DNA from: RUG563 sp964423675
Lineage (GTDB): Bacteria > Bacillota > Clostridia > Christensenellales > Aristaeellaceae
Direction: 5' to 3'
NCBI GenBank assembly: GCA_964423675.1
Contig: CAYRFP010000043.1
Span: forward strand, 1-19,569
DNA length: 19,569 nucleotides
Part shown: one piece after another, positions 1 through 7,106 of the stretch
Position numbering within the stretch: the stretch's first letter is position 1
How the letters are laid out: each line of letters begins with the position of its first letter
The notes under the pieces: model-generated
Database searches by the model: none
Told to the model about the DNA's origin: nothing
The model's input: only the letters and a program-made list of their open reading frames with translations
Translations under genes and position numbers: made by a program

Positions 1-56
1 CCTCTCCCTGTCAACCCCCTTTTTTCTTTTTTTTCGATCTTTTTTTAAACTTTTTC
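1..56 (-). promoter_or_regulatory. Truncated leftward promoter with A-rich upstream element
   Basis: Read on the minus strand, a perfect TTGACA -35 box lies at 14-9. It is preceded (17-56 on the plus strand) by several phased T-tracts, which are A-tracts on the minus strand and resemble an UP element. The -10 box would fall left of base 1, so the promoter is cut by the window edge and its gene cannot be seen. An alternative is that the T-rich stretch is only a U-tract of some plus-strand terminator, but no stem precedes it inside the window. Confidence 0.4.
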
Positions 57-145
57 GAACAGGCATCCTTTTCTCTGCAAGTATATAATGAAGAAATGCA
101 ATTTATTGATTCGACGCAAAAGAACCGTTTCGCCAGTCTTTCCGC

Positions 146-180
146 AAAAAACGCCCCGGCGTTTAAATCGCGGGGCGTTT
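146..180 (-). terminator. Intrinsic terminator of mgtE
   Basis: The inverted repeat AAACGCCCC (149-157) / GGGGCGTTT (172-180) forms a 9-bp stem with a 14-nt loop. On the minus strand it is followed by T residues (151-146). It lies about 25 bp past the mgtE stop codon and is the only such structure between that gene and the window edge. Confidence 0.85.
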
Positions 181-203
181 ATAAGCAATCCTTCAGAGAG
201 CAT

Positions 204-1568
204 TTACACGCCAGCGAGCATTGCAGTGGCAATAGTGAAATAAATGCTCAGTGCCGCCATATCGACCACGGTAGTAATCAACGGGCTGGCCATCAGCGCC
301 GGGTCAACCCCCAGCTTTCTGGCCAGCATCGGCATAGCGCAGCCCAGCGCCTTCGCCAGCAAAATGGTAAAATACAAGGAAACGGCGACTACAAAAGCAA
401 CCGTCCAATTCGCGTTGTTAACCAGCCGCATTCGCACCAGCGTGAACGCAAACATCACTGCGCCCACCACCAGCGCCACCCGAAACTCCTTCCAAAGCAC
501 CGAAAAGAAATCCTTGGTGCGAATCTCGCCCAGCGACAGGCCGCGGATAATCAGCGTGGAGCTTTGAGCGCCGCAATTGCCGCCGGTATCCATCAGCATG
601 GGGATACAGGACGTAAGCAAAATGCCCACGGAGCCCAGGCCGCTGAGCAGACCTTCATAATTTTGAATAATCATGCCGGTAAAAATCGCAAGGATTGCCA
701 GCAGCAGCAGCCAGGGAATGCGGTTACCCGCCATGCGCAGCACCGGTGTTTTCAGATATTCCTCCTCCGACGGGGTCAAAGCGGCCATCTTTTCGAAGTC
801 CTCTGTGTTTTCCTCTTCGATGACGTCCATCACATCATCCGCCGTGATGATGCCCACCAGCCGTTCCTCCTTATCCACCACCGGAATAGCCAGCAAATCA
901 TAGTGGCGTACCAGATCGGCCACCTGCTCCTGGTCATCCTCGGTATGGACGAAAACAGGGTTTTGTTCCATCATCTCCGAAAGCACAGCGCTGCTATCCG
1001 CCAGAATCATTTTCCGCAGTGCCAGCGTTCCCAGCAGGCGGCGGGCGTTATCGATAATATACAGCGTGTAAATCGTTTCTTTGTCCAGCCCCACCCGGCG
1101 GATCGTCTCCATGGCGTCGGCCACAGTTTCCCCCGCGTGGAATTCCAGATATTCAATGGTCATGATCGATCCGGCGGAGTTTTCCGGATAGCGCAGGAAC
1201 TGGTTAATCAGATTCCGGGTTTCTGGCGCTGTGGATTGCAGCACTCGCCGCACCACCCCTGCCGGCAGTTCTTCCAGAAAATCCACAGCGTCATCCAGGA
1301 ACATATCGTCAATCAGCGCGCAGATTTCCTGATCGCCAATAGATTCAATCAGCGTCTGCTTCTGTTCCGGAGACATATAGCTGAACACGTCCGCCGAAAT
1401 ATCCTTGGGCAGAATCCGAAACACCAGCAGCAGTTTTTCCTTGTCCAGGCTTTCCATATACTGGGCGATATCCACATCATTGAGCATCATCATCGCCCCG
1501 CGCAGTTCCCCATGCCGCCCCGCTGCCAGCAAAGCGTTCAAGCGATTTTCAATGGCTTCCCATTCCAT
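204..1568 (-). CDS. mgtE: MgtE-family magnesium transporter
   Basis: This 454-residue protein matches the usual MgtE length and order: a superhelical N domain (about 10-130), a pair of CBS domains (about 135-255), a connecting helix, then five membrane segments (about 285-302, 310-328, 362-382, 388-412, 425-450). The pore signature MLMDTGGNCGAQSSTL is at 325-339. Asp436 in the last helix (TTVVD) sits where the family's pore Mg2+ site lies. MgtE is a homodimeric plasma-membrane Mg2+ channel whose N and CBS domains close it when cytosolic Mg2+ is high (family knowledge). The ATG at 1568 is preceded by AAGGGAGG with 11-nt spacing; the ATG directly after that site runs into a stop two codons on. 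The gene is monocistronic, with its own promoter, structured leader and terminator. Ser/Ala in the usual GGN signature is replaced by Cys332, a mild variation. Confidence 0.95.
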   Translation of the reverse strand: MEWEAIENRLNALLAAGRHGELRGAMMMLNDVDIAQYMESLDKEKLLLVFRILPKDISADVFSYMSPEQKQTLIESIGDQEICALIDDMFLDDAVDFLEELPAGVVRRVLQSTAPETRNLINQFLRYPENSAGSIMTIEYLEFHAGETVADAMETIRRVGLDKETIYTLYIIDNARRLLGTLALRKMILADSSAVLSEMMEQNPVFVHTEDDQEQVADLVRHYDLLAIPVVDKEERLVGIITADDVMDVIEEENTEDFEKMAALTPSEEEYLKTPVLRMAGNRIPWLLLLAILAIFTGMIIQNYEGLLSGLGSVGILLTSCIPMLMDTGGNCGAQSSTLIIRGLSLGEIRTKDFFSVLWKEFRVALVVGAVMFAFTLVRMRLVNNANWTVAFVVAVSLYFTILLAKALGCAMPMLARKLGVDPALMASPLITTVVDMAALSIYFTIATAMLAGV

Positions 1569-1787
1569 TTTCAGTTCATCCTCCCTTCATCTTTCCACGC
1601 AAAAAAGCCTTTCCCTGCCTGACGCAAACGAATGGCCCTTCCGAAAATACGACGTTTATGGATGCACGAGGGAGCAAAGCCCAATCAGCGGCGCGTCAAC
1701 AAGCGCGCATGCGTCGATCGAGGCACGCTTTCGCCTCCCTGGCATCTATCGCCGTCGCTCATTGACCGTCACCTCCCTGTTTCTGAT
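1569..1787 (-). promoter_or_regulatory. Structured mgtE leader with alternative pairings
   Basis: The predicted mgtE transcript has about 220 nt before its start codon. The minus strand carries AGGGAG three times: the uORF ribosome site (1778-1773), inside the uORF (1740-1735), and the mgtE ribosome site (1586-1581). A single complementary CTCCCT lies at 1674-1669. The same CCCU, with GCUUU at 1680-1676, can instead pair with AGGG (1616-1613) and AAAGGC just before a U6 run (1606-1601), forming a terminator-like helix of 4+5 bp around a 50-nt segment. This looks like a choice between antitermination/SD sequestration and termination. It does not resemble the M-box (ykoK) aptamer as I know its consensus. 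Function in Mg2+ control is inferred from position. Confidence 0.6.
1685..1762 (-). CDS. Putative leader peptide upstream of mgtE (25 aa)
   Basis: A 25-codon ORF starts at ATG 1762 and ends at TGA 1685, in the mgtE leader. Its ribosome site GGGAGGTGA is near perfect, with 6-nt spacing, and lies about 10 nt after the predicted transcript start. The peptide begins MSDGD and is otherwise Arg-rich with no hydrophobic segment, so it is unlikely to be a membrane protein. A short uORF with a strong ribosome site overlapping alternative RNA helices is typical of ribosome-coupled attenuation. It ends just before the CTCCCT element, so a translating or terminating ribosome would govern that element's pairing. 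No homologue is recognised. Confidence 0.55.
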   Translation of the reverse strand: MSDGDRCQGGESVPRSTHARLLTRR

Positions 1788-1793
1788 AAGGTC

Positions 1794-1822
1794 AGTATAG
1801 GCTTCGGTTTTGCAATTGTCAA
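1794..1822 (-). promoter_or_regulatory. mgtE promoter
   Basis: On the minus strand TTGACA (1822-1817), a 17-nt spacer and TATACT (1799-1794) make a near-consensus housekeeping sigma promoter. Transcription should begin near 1787, about 25 nt before the leader-peptide ATG. Confidence 0.85.
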
Positions 1823-1883
1823 TCGTTATGCCGAAAAATTATGAAAAAAGCGCTTCCCCCTCCGCATTTTTTGGTGCTTTGGC

Positions 1884-1912
1884 TTGCGCCGCCCTTTTCT
1901 TTCGCTTATAAT
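1884..1912 (+). promoter_or_regulatory. tmcAL promoter
   Basis: TTGCGC (1884-1889), a 17-nt spacer and a perfect TATAAT (1907-1912) lie 33 nt before the tmcAL start. It diverges from the mgtE promoter. Confidence 0.7.
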
Positions 1913-1944
1913 AGAAAAAAAGAACGAGAGGAGAAAGCGGAAGG

Positions 1945-3171
1945 ATGCGCATTTGCGGCATCATTGCGGAATACGACCCCTTCCACCGGGGTCACGCCTA
2001 TCATTTGGCCCAGGCTCGGGCAAAAAGCGAAGCAGACGCCGTGGTCTGCGTTCTCAGTGGCAGCTTCACCCAACGCGGCCTGCCTGCTCTGCTGCCGCCC
2101 CAGACCCGAGCGGAAATGGCGCTGCGCTGCGGCGCGGATATTGTAGTGCAGCTGCCATATGCCTTTGCCGTTCGGGAAGCGGAATATTTTGCCCGGGGCG
2201 GCATAGGGATTCTCAGCGCGCTGGGCTGCACCCATCTGGCTTTCGGCAGCGAAACAGAGGATCTGCCCCTTCTGACCGCAGCAGCTCGATTGCTGGAAGC
2301 ACCAGACGATGCATTTCAGGCATTGCTTCGCGACGGTCTGGATCAGGGGCTTTCCCACGCTGCCGCCACAGGCAGCGCCCTTTCACAACGGCTGGCCGTT
2401 TCGCCCTCCGTTTTCCAATCGCCAAATGCCGCGCTGGCGCTCAGCTACCTTCGAGCCTTGCAGCACCTCCGCAGTCCCATGGAGCCCGTGGTCATTTTGC
2501 GGCGCAGCGATTATCACGCCGATGAGCCTGCGCCCCTGCCTTCCGCCACCGCCATGCGTCAGGCTCTTTTGCGGGGCGATTGGCAAAGCCTTCGAGCTGG
2601 CATTCCTGCGGCGGCATGGCCAGTTCTGGAAAAAGCCGTGTATAGCGGCGCCATCTGCGCGCCGGACAGCCTGGACATCGCCCTGCGCCATCGTCTGCTT
2701 TCCATGCAGCCGGAGGAACTGGCCGCTTTGCCCGGCGTGGCCGAAGGGCTGGAGCAGCGGATTCTTGCCGCCGCCCGTCAGGGAACCAGCCGGGAAGAGA
2801 TTCTGGCGCTGATCAAAACTCGGCGTTATACCCAAGGCCGCATCAGCCGCATTTTCTGCCATGCGCTCATGGGCGTATCTGCCGCCGATTTCCCCCCTGC
2901 CCCGGCCTGCGCCCGGTTGCTGGGCTTCCGGGAAAGTGCCCGGCCGCTGCTGCGGCAAATGCAGAAAGGGGCGCTGCCTCTGTTTTCCCGTCCGGCCAAG
3001 GCCGCTGCCAACTGGGCCCTGGATCTGCGCGCTGATGCACTTTGGGCCATCGGCGCTGGGCGAAGCATCGGCGAAACCTATCGCCAGTCCCCTGTCATTT
3101 TGTCGGACGCTTCCCTTATTATAGAAGAAAGAAGGCGCGAATTATGCGCGATTTTCCTGTTTCGGATTTAA
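1945..3171 (+). CDS. tmcAL: tRNA(Met) cytidine acetate ligase TmcAL
   Basis: This 408-residue protein is close to the family length (about 390-415). It opens with the nucleotidyltransferase-like signature GIIAEYDPFHRGH (5-17; HxGH nucleotide-binding motif at 14-17), followed by VLSGSFTQRGLPAL, the family's GNFVQRGEPA-like block. TmcAL (YlbM) uses acetate and ATP to form N4-acetylcytidine at the wobble position of elongator tRNA(Met), in the cytosol (family knowledge). The ATG at 1945 is preceded by GAGAGGAG with about 11-nt spacing, plus GGAAGG directly abutting the start. The last 28 bp overlap the first codons of fumA, so the two are probably co-transcribed. Asp replaces the more usual Asn before PFH, and Ser the usual Asn in GNF; both look tolerable. 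Confidence 0.9.
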   Translation: MRICGIIAEYDPFHRGHAYHLAQARAKSEADAVVCVLSGSFTQRGLPALLPPQTRAEMALRCGADIVVQLPYAFAVREAEYFARGGIGILSALGCTHLAFGSETEDLPLLTAAARLLEAPDDAFQALLRDGLDQGLSHAAATGSALSQRLAVSPSVFQSPNAALALSYLRALQHLRSPMEPVVILRRSDYHADEPAPLPSATAMRQALLRGDWQSLRAGIPAAAWPVLEKAVYSGAICAPDSLDIALRHRLLSMQPEELAALPGVAEGLEQRILAAARQGTSREEILALIKTRRYTQGRISRIFCHALMGVSAADFPPAPACARLLGFRESARPLLRQMQKGALPLFSRPAKAAANWALDLRADALWAIGAGRSIGETYRQSPVILSDASLIIEERRRELCAIFLFRI

Positions 3172-3989
3172 CCGCCGCTGTTAAGCAATTGTTTTTCACC
3201 GCCAATTATGAAATCGGCGCGGACGTGGAAGCTGCAGTTTCTCAGGCTCTTTCCCAAGAGCCTTCCCCGGCCGGTCAGGCAATGTTGCGACAGCTGCTGG
3301 AAAATTATCAAATTGCCCGGACGGAGCGCGTGGCCATCTGCCAGGACACTGGCATGGCTGTTCTGTTTCTGGAGATCGGCCAGGAGGTGCATTTCGTGGG
3401 CGGCAATTTCGAAGAAGCCGTACAGGAAGGTGTGCGTCAAGCGTATCGAGAGGGCTATCTGCGCAAATCCGTGGTGGCCGATCCGGTCTTTGATCGAAAG
3501 AATACCGGGGATAACACCCCCGCCGTTCTGCATCTGCGGCTGGTTCCCGGTGATCAAATCCACATTCTGGCCACAGCCAAGGGGTTTGGCAGCGAAAACA
3601 TGAGCGCAGTGAAAATGCTGGTGCCGGCAGACGGCGAAAAAGGCGTGGTAGATTTCATCGTCGATACCGTCCGCAAGGCCGGGCCGAATCCCTGCCCGCC
3701 CATGATTGTGGGTGTGGGCGTGGGCGGTACGCTGGAGCAGGCCGCGCTGATGGCCAAGCGAATGACCGCCCGTCCCATCGGCTCGGCCAACCGGGATCCC
3801 CGGTACGCGCAGATGGAAGGAAAGGCGTTGCAAGCTATGAACGCCCTGGGCATCGGCCCGGCAGGCATCGGCGGGCGCACCACCGCGCTGGCCGTTCATA
3901 TTGATTTCGCGCCTACCCATATTGCCGGCATGCCAGTGGCAGTTAATATCTGTTGCCATGCAGCACGGCACGCCCAGGCAACTTTATAA
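3144..3989 (+). CDS. fumA: Class I (Fe-S) fumarate hydratase, alpha subunit
   Basis: The protein has 281 residues, normal for the alpha subunit of two-component class I fumarases. Landmarks are the cluster-ligand motif ICQDTG (Cys66), KGFGSENMS (146-154), PNPCPP (Cys184) and NICCHAARHAQATL at the C-terminus (Cys270/271), giving the three cysteines for a [4Fe-4S] cluster. With the beta subunit it interconverts fumarate and L-malate in the cytosol; the cluster is oxygen-sensitive, fitting an anaerobe. I chose ATG 3144, preceded by GAAGG with 8-nt spacing, over an upstream in-frame ATG at 3042 lying deep in tmcAL. L-tartrate dehydratase subunits share this architecture and cannot be fully excluded from sequence alone. 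Confidence 0.9.
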   Translation: MRDFPVSDLTAAVKQLFFTANYEIGADVEAAVSQALSQEPSPAGQAMLRQLLENYQIARTERVAICQDTGMAVLFLEIGQEVHFVGGNFEEAVQEGVRQAYREGYLRKSVVADPVFDRKNTGDNTPAVLHLRLVPGDQIHILATAKGFGSENMSAVKMLVPADGEKGVVDFIVDTVRKAGPNPCPPMIVGVGVGGTLEQAALMAKRMTARPIGSANRDPRYAQMEGKALQAMNALGIGPAGIGGRTTALAVHIDFAPTHIAGMPVAVNICCHAARHAQATL

Positions 3990-4008
3990 AAAATCGGAGG
4001 AATTCAAT

Positions 4009-4566
4009 ATGGCCCATTACGCATTGCATTTACCCCTGTCTGAAGCGGACGCGCGGATGCTCCGGGCAGGAGACACAGTTTCCCTTTCCGGGGAAATATA
4101 TACCGGCCGAGACGCAGCGCATAAGCGGCTGATCGCCCTGCTGGAAGCAAACCAGCCTTTGCCCATGGATTTGCAGGGGCAGGTCATTTATTATGTAGGC
4201 CCTGCGCCGGCGTCCCCCGGTCATGCCGTAGGCGCGGCTGGCCCCACCAGCAGCTATCGCATGGATCCCTATACCCCTGCCCTTCTGCACCTGGGGTTAC
4301 GCGGGATGATCGGCAAGGGGCGGCGCAGCGACGCCGTTCGCGCCGCCATGCAGGAATGCGGAGCGGTTTACTTTGGTGCTGTAGGCGGAGCCGCCGCACT
4401 GATTGCCCGAAGCATCCTGAAAAGTGAGGTCATCGCCTATCCCGATCTGGGTACAGAAGCCATCCATCGCTTCACTATTCAGGATTTCCCCGTCATCGTG
4501 CTTATGGACGCACAGGGAGGCAATCTCTATGAATCCGGGCCCGCGCAATATCGCCTCGCCCCCTGA
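4009..4566 (+). CDS. fumB: Class I (Fe-S) fumarate hydratase, beta subunit
   Basis: This 185-residue protein is the C-terminal (swivelling) half of class I fumarase. It carries SGEIYTGRDAAHKR (27-40), GPTSSYRMDPYTP (78-90), IGKG (101-104) and GAVGGAAALIA (123-133), all in the expected order. It completes the active site with the alpha subunit encoded 19 bp upstream. ATG 4009 follows CGGAGG with 8-nt spacing; an in-frame ATG at 3901 would lie inside fumA and is not used. No clear terminator hairpin follows before the next promoter at 4644. Confidence 0.9.
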   Translation: MAHYALHLPLSEADARMLRAGDTVSLSGEIYTGRDAAHKRLIALLEANQPLPMDLQGQVIYYVGPAPASPGHAVGAAGPTSSYRMDPYTPALLHLGLRGMIGKGRRSDAVRAAMQECGAVYFGAVGGAAALIARSILKSEVIAYPDLGTEAIHRFTIQDFPVIVLMDAQGGNLYESGPAQYRLAP

Positions 4567-4643
4567 ACCGCTCTTTCTTCCCTTTCCACCAGCTTTATTC
4601 TCTTTCTCCTCGCAGATTTACATTCTTTCTCTGGGCAAAACGC

Positions 4644-4672
4644 TTGACGATGCATGAAGAAACTGTTACAAT
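4644..4672 (+). promoter_or_regulatory. Promoter of the lipoprotein gene
   Basis: TTGACG (4644-4649), a 17-nt spacer and TACAAT (4667-4672) form a strong promoter. The roughly 60-nt untranslated leader can close through AAACGC (4678-4683) and GCGTTT (4713-4718), leaving the AAGGAGGT ribosome site free. Confidence 0.8.
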
Positions 4673-4740
4673 AGTATAAACGCTTGGTAATGTTTGCGAG
4701 CCGTTGCGCGGCGCGTTTGAAATGAAGGAGGTTTCTTCCC

Positions 4741-5553
4741 ATGAAAAAGAAGGTTCTGCTGGCGCTGTTGCTGGCGTTGGCGCTGCTGCTGGCCGGCTGC
4801 GGGCAGAAGCAGCAATTCAGCGATTTGCCGGATGATCTTAACTATCAGAAGGACCCCATGTCCGTGACCACGGACGCACCGTCCACCTCCAATGATTATC
4901 TGGACAGCAGCTATCTGAACGATCTGAATTCCCTGAACGATTACGACCCTGCCTCCGAGGAGGACGTGACCTCCTTTGAGTTGGGCGCGCAATACGATGA
5001 ATACGGCAACGCCCTTTATGCCGGGGCCACGCCCATTCCCTTGGATCCCATTGATATGCCCACGCCCACGCCTCGGCCGGAATTGACCTTTACCTATGGC
5101 GCGTTCTCTGCCGACAAGCTAGGCATTCAGTTCGAAGCGCCCATGGGCTGGAGCGTGGATACCAGCGCTTCTGATGCCGTTGTGCTCACCGACCCCAATA
5201 CCTACGATAATTTCCGGGCCACAATGACCATCCGCATCGCCAATGTGAGCAACGATTACAAACTGGCAGATGTGAAAACCGAGGTGCGCAGCATTCTCAA
5301 GGAAGTGGGCCAGTACAACTACAACAAGTGGGAAACCACGGAGTTGGCCGCCCGCACCCTGCTTAAAAAGGATGGCTATTATGCCAATTACCGCGGCGAA
5401 TATTATGATGGTACCGTGGTGCGCGGCCGTGTGATGGTGGCGTTGCTGGACGGCAACAAGATCCTCATCGTGCATATGGCCGCCCCCGGCTGGTATAACA
5501 GCAGCTATATGAACGTGGTCGCCCATTTCCGGGACACTCTCCAGACCCTGTAA
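4741..5553 (+). CDS. Putative lipoprotein of unknown function
   Basis: The 270-residue product starts with a lipoprotein signal: three lysines, a Leu/Ala-rich core and lipobox LAGC with Cys20, so it should be lipid-anchored on the outer face of the membrane. Residues 22-75 are a low-complexity Asp/Asn/Ser/Tyr linker, followed by a PTPTPRPE stretch (107-114). The region from about 117 to 270 is a compact alternating-hydrophobicity domain (LGIQFEAPMGWSVD... to the C-terminus) that vaguely recalls PsbP/DUF1795-like folds; this is a guess, and I recognise no catalytic motif. The ribosome site AAGGAGGT has 8-nt spacing. It has its own promoter and terminator, and neighbours two other exported proteins, suggesting an envelope role. 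Confidence 0.8.
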   Translation: MKKKVLLALLLALALLLAGCGQKQQFSDLPDDLNYQKDPMSVTTDAPSTSNDYLDSSYLNDLNSLNDYDPASEEDVTSFELGAQYDEYGNALYAGATPIPLDPIDMPTPTPRPELTFTYGAFSADKLGIQFEAPMGWSVDTSASDAVVLTDPNTYDNFRATMTIRIANVSNDYKLADVKTEVRSILKEVGQYNYNKWETTELAARTLLKKDGYYANYRGEYYDGTVVRGRVMVALLDGNKILIVHMAAPGWYNSSYMNVVAHFRDTLQTL

Positions 5554-5572
5554 TTCCATAGTCGGTTGTATC

Positions 5573-5604
5573 GGGGGTATCTTCGCAGAGAGGATGCCCC
5601 CTTT
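5573..5604 (+). terminator. Terminator after the lipoprotein gene
   Basis: GGGGGTATC (5573-5581) pairs with GATGCCCCC (5593-5601) over 9 bp (one G-U) with an 11-nt loop, followed by TTT and a pyrimidine-rich run. Confidence 0.8.
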
Positions 5605-5659
5605 CCTTCTCCGTTTCTCTTTTGCACCCACGCTGTTTTGATCTACGGAGGCTGATCTC

Positions 5660-6991
5660 ATGAAAAAGCTGCTGGCTGTGTGCCTTTGTCTGCTGTTGTG
5701 CGTCCCCTGCGCCCAGGCCGTCGAACGCTATGATTCCATCCCCGCCCTGCTGCAATTCACGCAAAAGGAGTCTGCCCGGGAAAAGGTGAAGGGCGATAAC
5801 TATATCCTGCGCACTTATCCGGTTACGGCCAATGTCCAGGTGAACGCCCAAATGAGCGCACTCATCGATGAAATGGCCGAGCGCGGCCGCCCCGCCCTGA
5901 ATGGCGCAACCAGCGAATTAATGCCCGCTTATCTGGACGTGGGGGCCAACATTTTCCGCACAGGCACCCAGTGGATGAGTTTTCTGACCATCGCCCGCTC
6001 TGCCTGCGAACGGGAACAGGTGTATGTGGATTTTGACGCACGGGTCTATGACATGGAAACCAGCGAGCGCGTAACCATGCGCGATCTTTTTCCAGAAGAC
6101 AGCCCGGCCTGGGAACTGCTGGCCAGGGAAGTGGAAACCCAGCTGACCGACTATTTCGCCAGCACCGCCCCCGATGCAGATGCTCTGGCCACGCTCTGTT
6201 CCCGGGAAGCGCTGGAAGCCGCTGCATTTACGCTGACTCCCGCCAAGCTGTCTTTGCATTATCGGGCAGACGCGCTCTATCCCGGGCATCAGACGCTGAT
6301 GCACGTGAACGTTTATTATCCCGCACTGCGGGACTATATGACCGACCGGGCTAAAACGCAGACCGACAACAGCCGCTACAAGCTGATCGCCCTGACTTAC
6401 GATGACGGCCCGGCCCGCAGCTATTCCATGAACCTGATGCATGAGCTGCGCCGATACGGAGCCAGCGCCACATTCTTTGTGGTAGGCACGAATTTCGCTA
6501 AGAACCATGACGTGCTCTGCCGGGAACACGATGCGGGCCATGATGTGGCCAGCCACAATTACGTTCATACCTACGATGATCTCACTGCCGAAAACATCCA
6601 CGCCTGGCAGACACGGTTTAATCAAACGCTGCTGCCCATCATCGGCGTTGCCCCCAAAACTATGCGCGCCCCCGGCGGCCATTTCAAACAGTTCATTTCC
6701 GCCCAGGCCGGCCTGCCGCTGATCCAGTGGAGCATTATTTCCGGGGATGCAGGCAGCAAGGAAACCAGCAAAATTAGCAGCCGCGTTATCGGCAGCGCCA
6801 AGGACGGGGCGGTGGTGCTAATGCACGACATCAACAACAAGGTGGCCTCCTATAATGCCACGATCCTCCCTGCGCTGGAAAAAAAGGGCTTCCTGTGTGT
6901 CACGGTGGAAGAGCTGTTCTCGCATTACGGCGTGACACTGGAAGCCGATCAGGTATATTATAGCTGTGTAGAAGAAGCCCAGACCCGATAA
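5660..6991 (+). CDS. Secreted/anchored polysaccharide deacetylase with N-terminal DUF3298-like domain
   Basis: This 443-residue exported protein has a signal peptide of about 20 residues (probable cleavage after AQA). Residues about 25-228 resemble the DUF4163/DUF3298-type domain that precedes the deacetylase in PdaC-like proteins. Residues 240-425 are a NodB (CE4) domain with all five motifs: TYDDGP (Asp248, Asp249), SHNYVH (metal His299 and His303), RAPGG (336-340), the W357...D363 block and LMHD (His389). Such enzymes remove acetyl groups from peptidoglycan or related glycans outside the cell, often giving lysozyme resistance; the substrate here is unknown. Motif 4 is atypical: the first Asp of the usual WsxDxxDW is Ile360 and the Trp is Ala364. 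The start is preceded by GGAGG with 9-nt spacing. No sigma-A promoter is obvious before it, but the upstream terminator implies separate transcription. Confidence 0.88.
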   Translation: MKKLLAVCLCLLLCVPCAQAVERYDSIPALLQFTQKESAREKVKGDNYILRTYPVTANVQVNAQMSALIDEMAERGRPALNGATSELMPAYLDVGANIFRTGTQWMSFLTIARSACEREQVYVDFDARVYDMETSERVTMRDLFPEDSPAWELLAREVETQLTDYFASTAPDADALATLCSREALEAAAFTLTPAKLSLHYRADALYPGHQTLMHVNVYYPALRDYMTDRAKTQTDNSRYKLIALTYDDGPARSYSMNLMHELRRYGASATFFVVGTNFAKNHDVLCREHDAGHDVASHNYVHTYDDLTAENIHAWQTRFNQTLLPIIGVAPKTMRAPGGHFKQFISAQAGLPLIQWSIISGDAGSKETSKISSRVIGSAKDGAVVLMHDINNKVASYNATILPALEKKGFLCVTVEELFSHYGVTLEADQVYYSCVEEAQTR

Positions 6992-7008
6992 AAGCGCATG
7001 CATAGCAA

Positions 7009-7049
7009 GGGTTCCCGCCTTCGTTTTTGAAGGCACGGGAATCCTTTTT
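7009..7049 (+). terminator. Terminator after the deacetylase gene
   Basis: GGGTTCCC plus GCCTTC (7009-7022) pair with GAAGGC and GGGAATCC (7029-7044), a 14-bp stem with a 2-nt bulge and a 6-nt loop, followed by TTTTT. Confidence 0.9.
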
Positions 7050-7106
7050 CTTTTCTGCATGCCCATTTCGTTTTCGGGAAGAATAATTGCAGGGAGGGAA
7101 CGAATC

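Noticed and set aside
84..89. TATAAT as a plus-strand promoter
   Set aside because: No -35 box at a suitable distance and no plus-strand gene downstream.
96..1622. Long plus-strand open frame (508 codons) opposite mgtE
   Set aside because: It is His/Gln/Arg-rich without domains, has no ribosome site, crosses the mgtE terminator and is the antisense shadow of a clear gene.
1569..1787. M-box (ykoK) magnesium riboswitch before mgtE
   Set aside because: The expected conserved M-box blocks, as I remember them, are not present; the leader has a uORF architecture instead.
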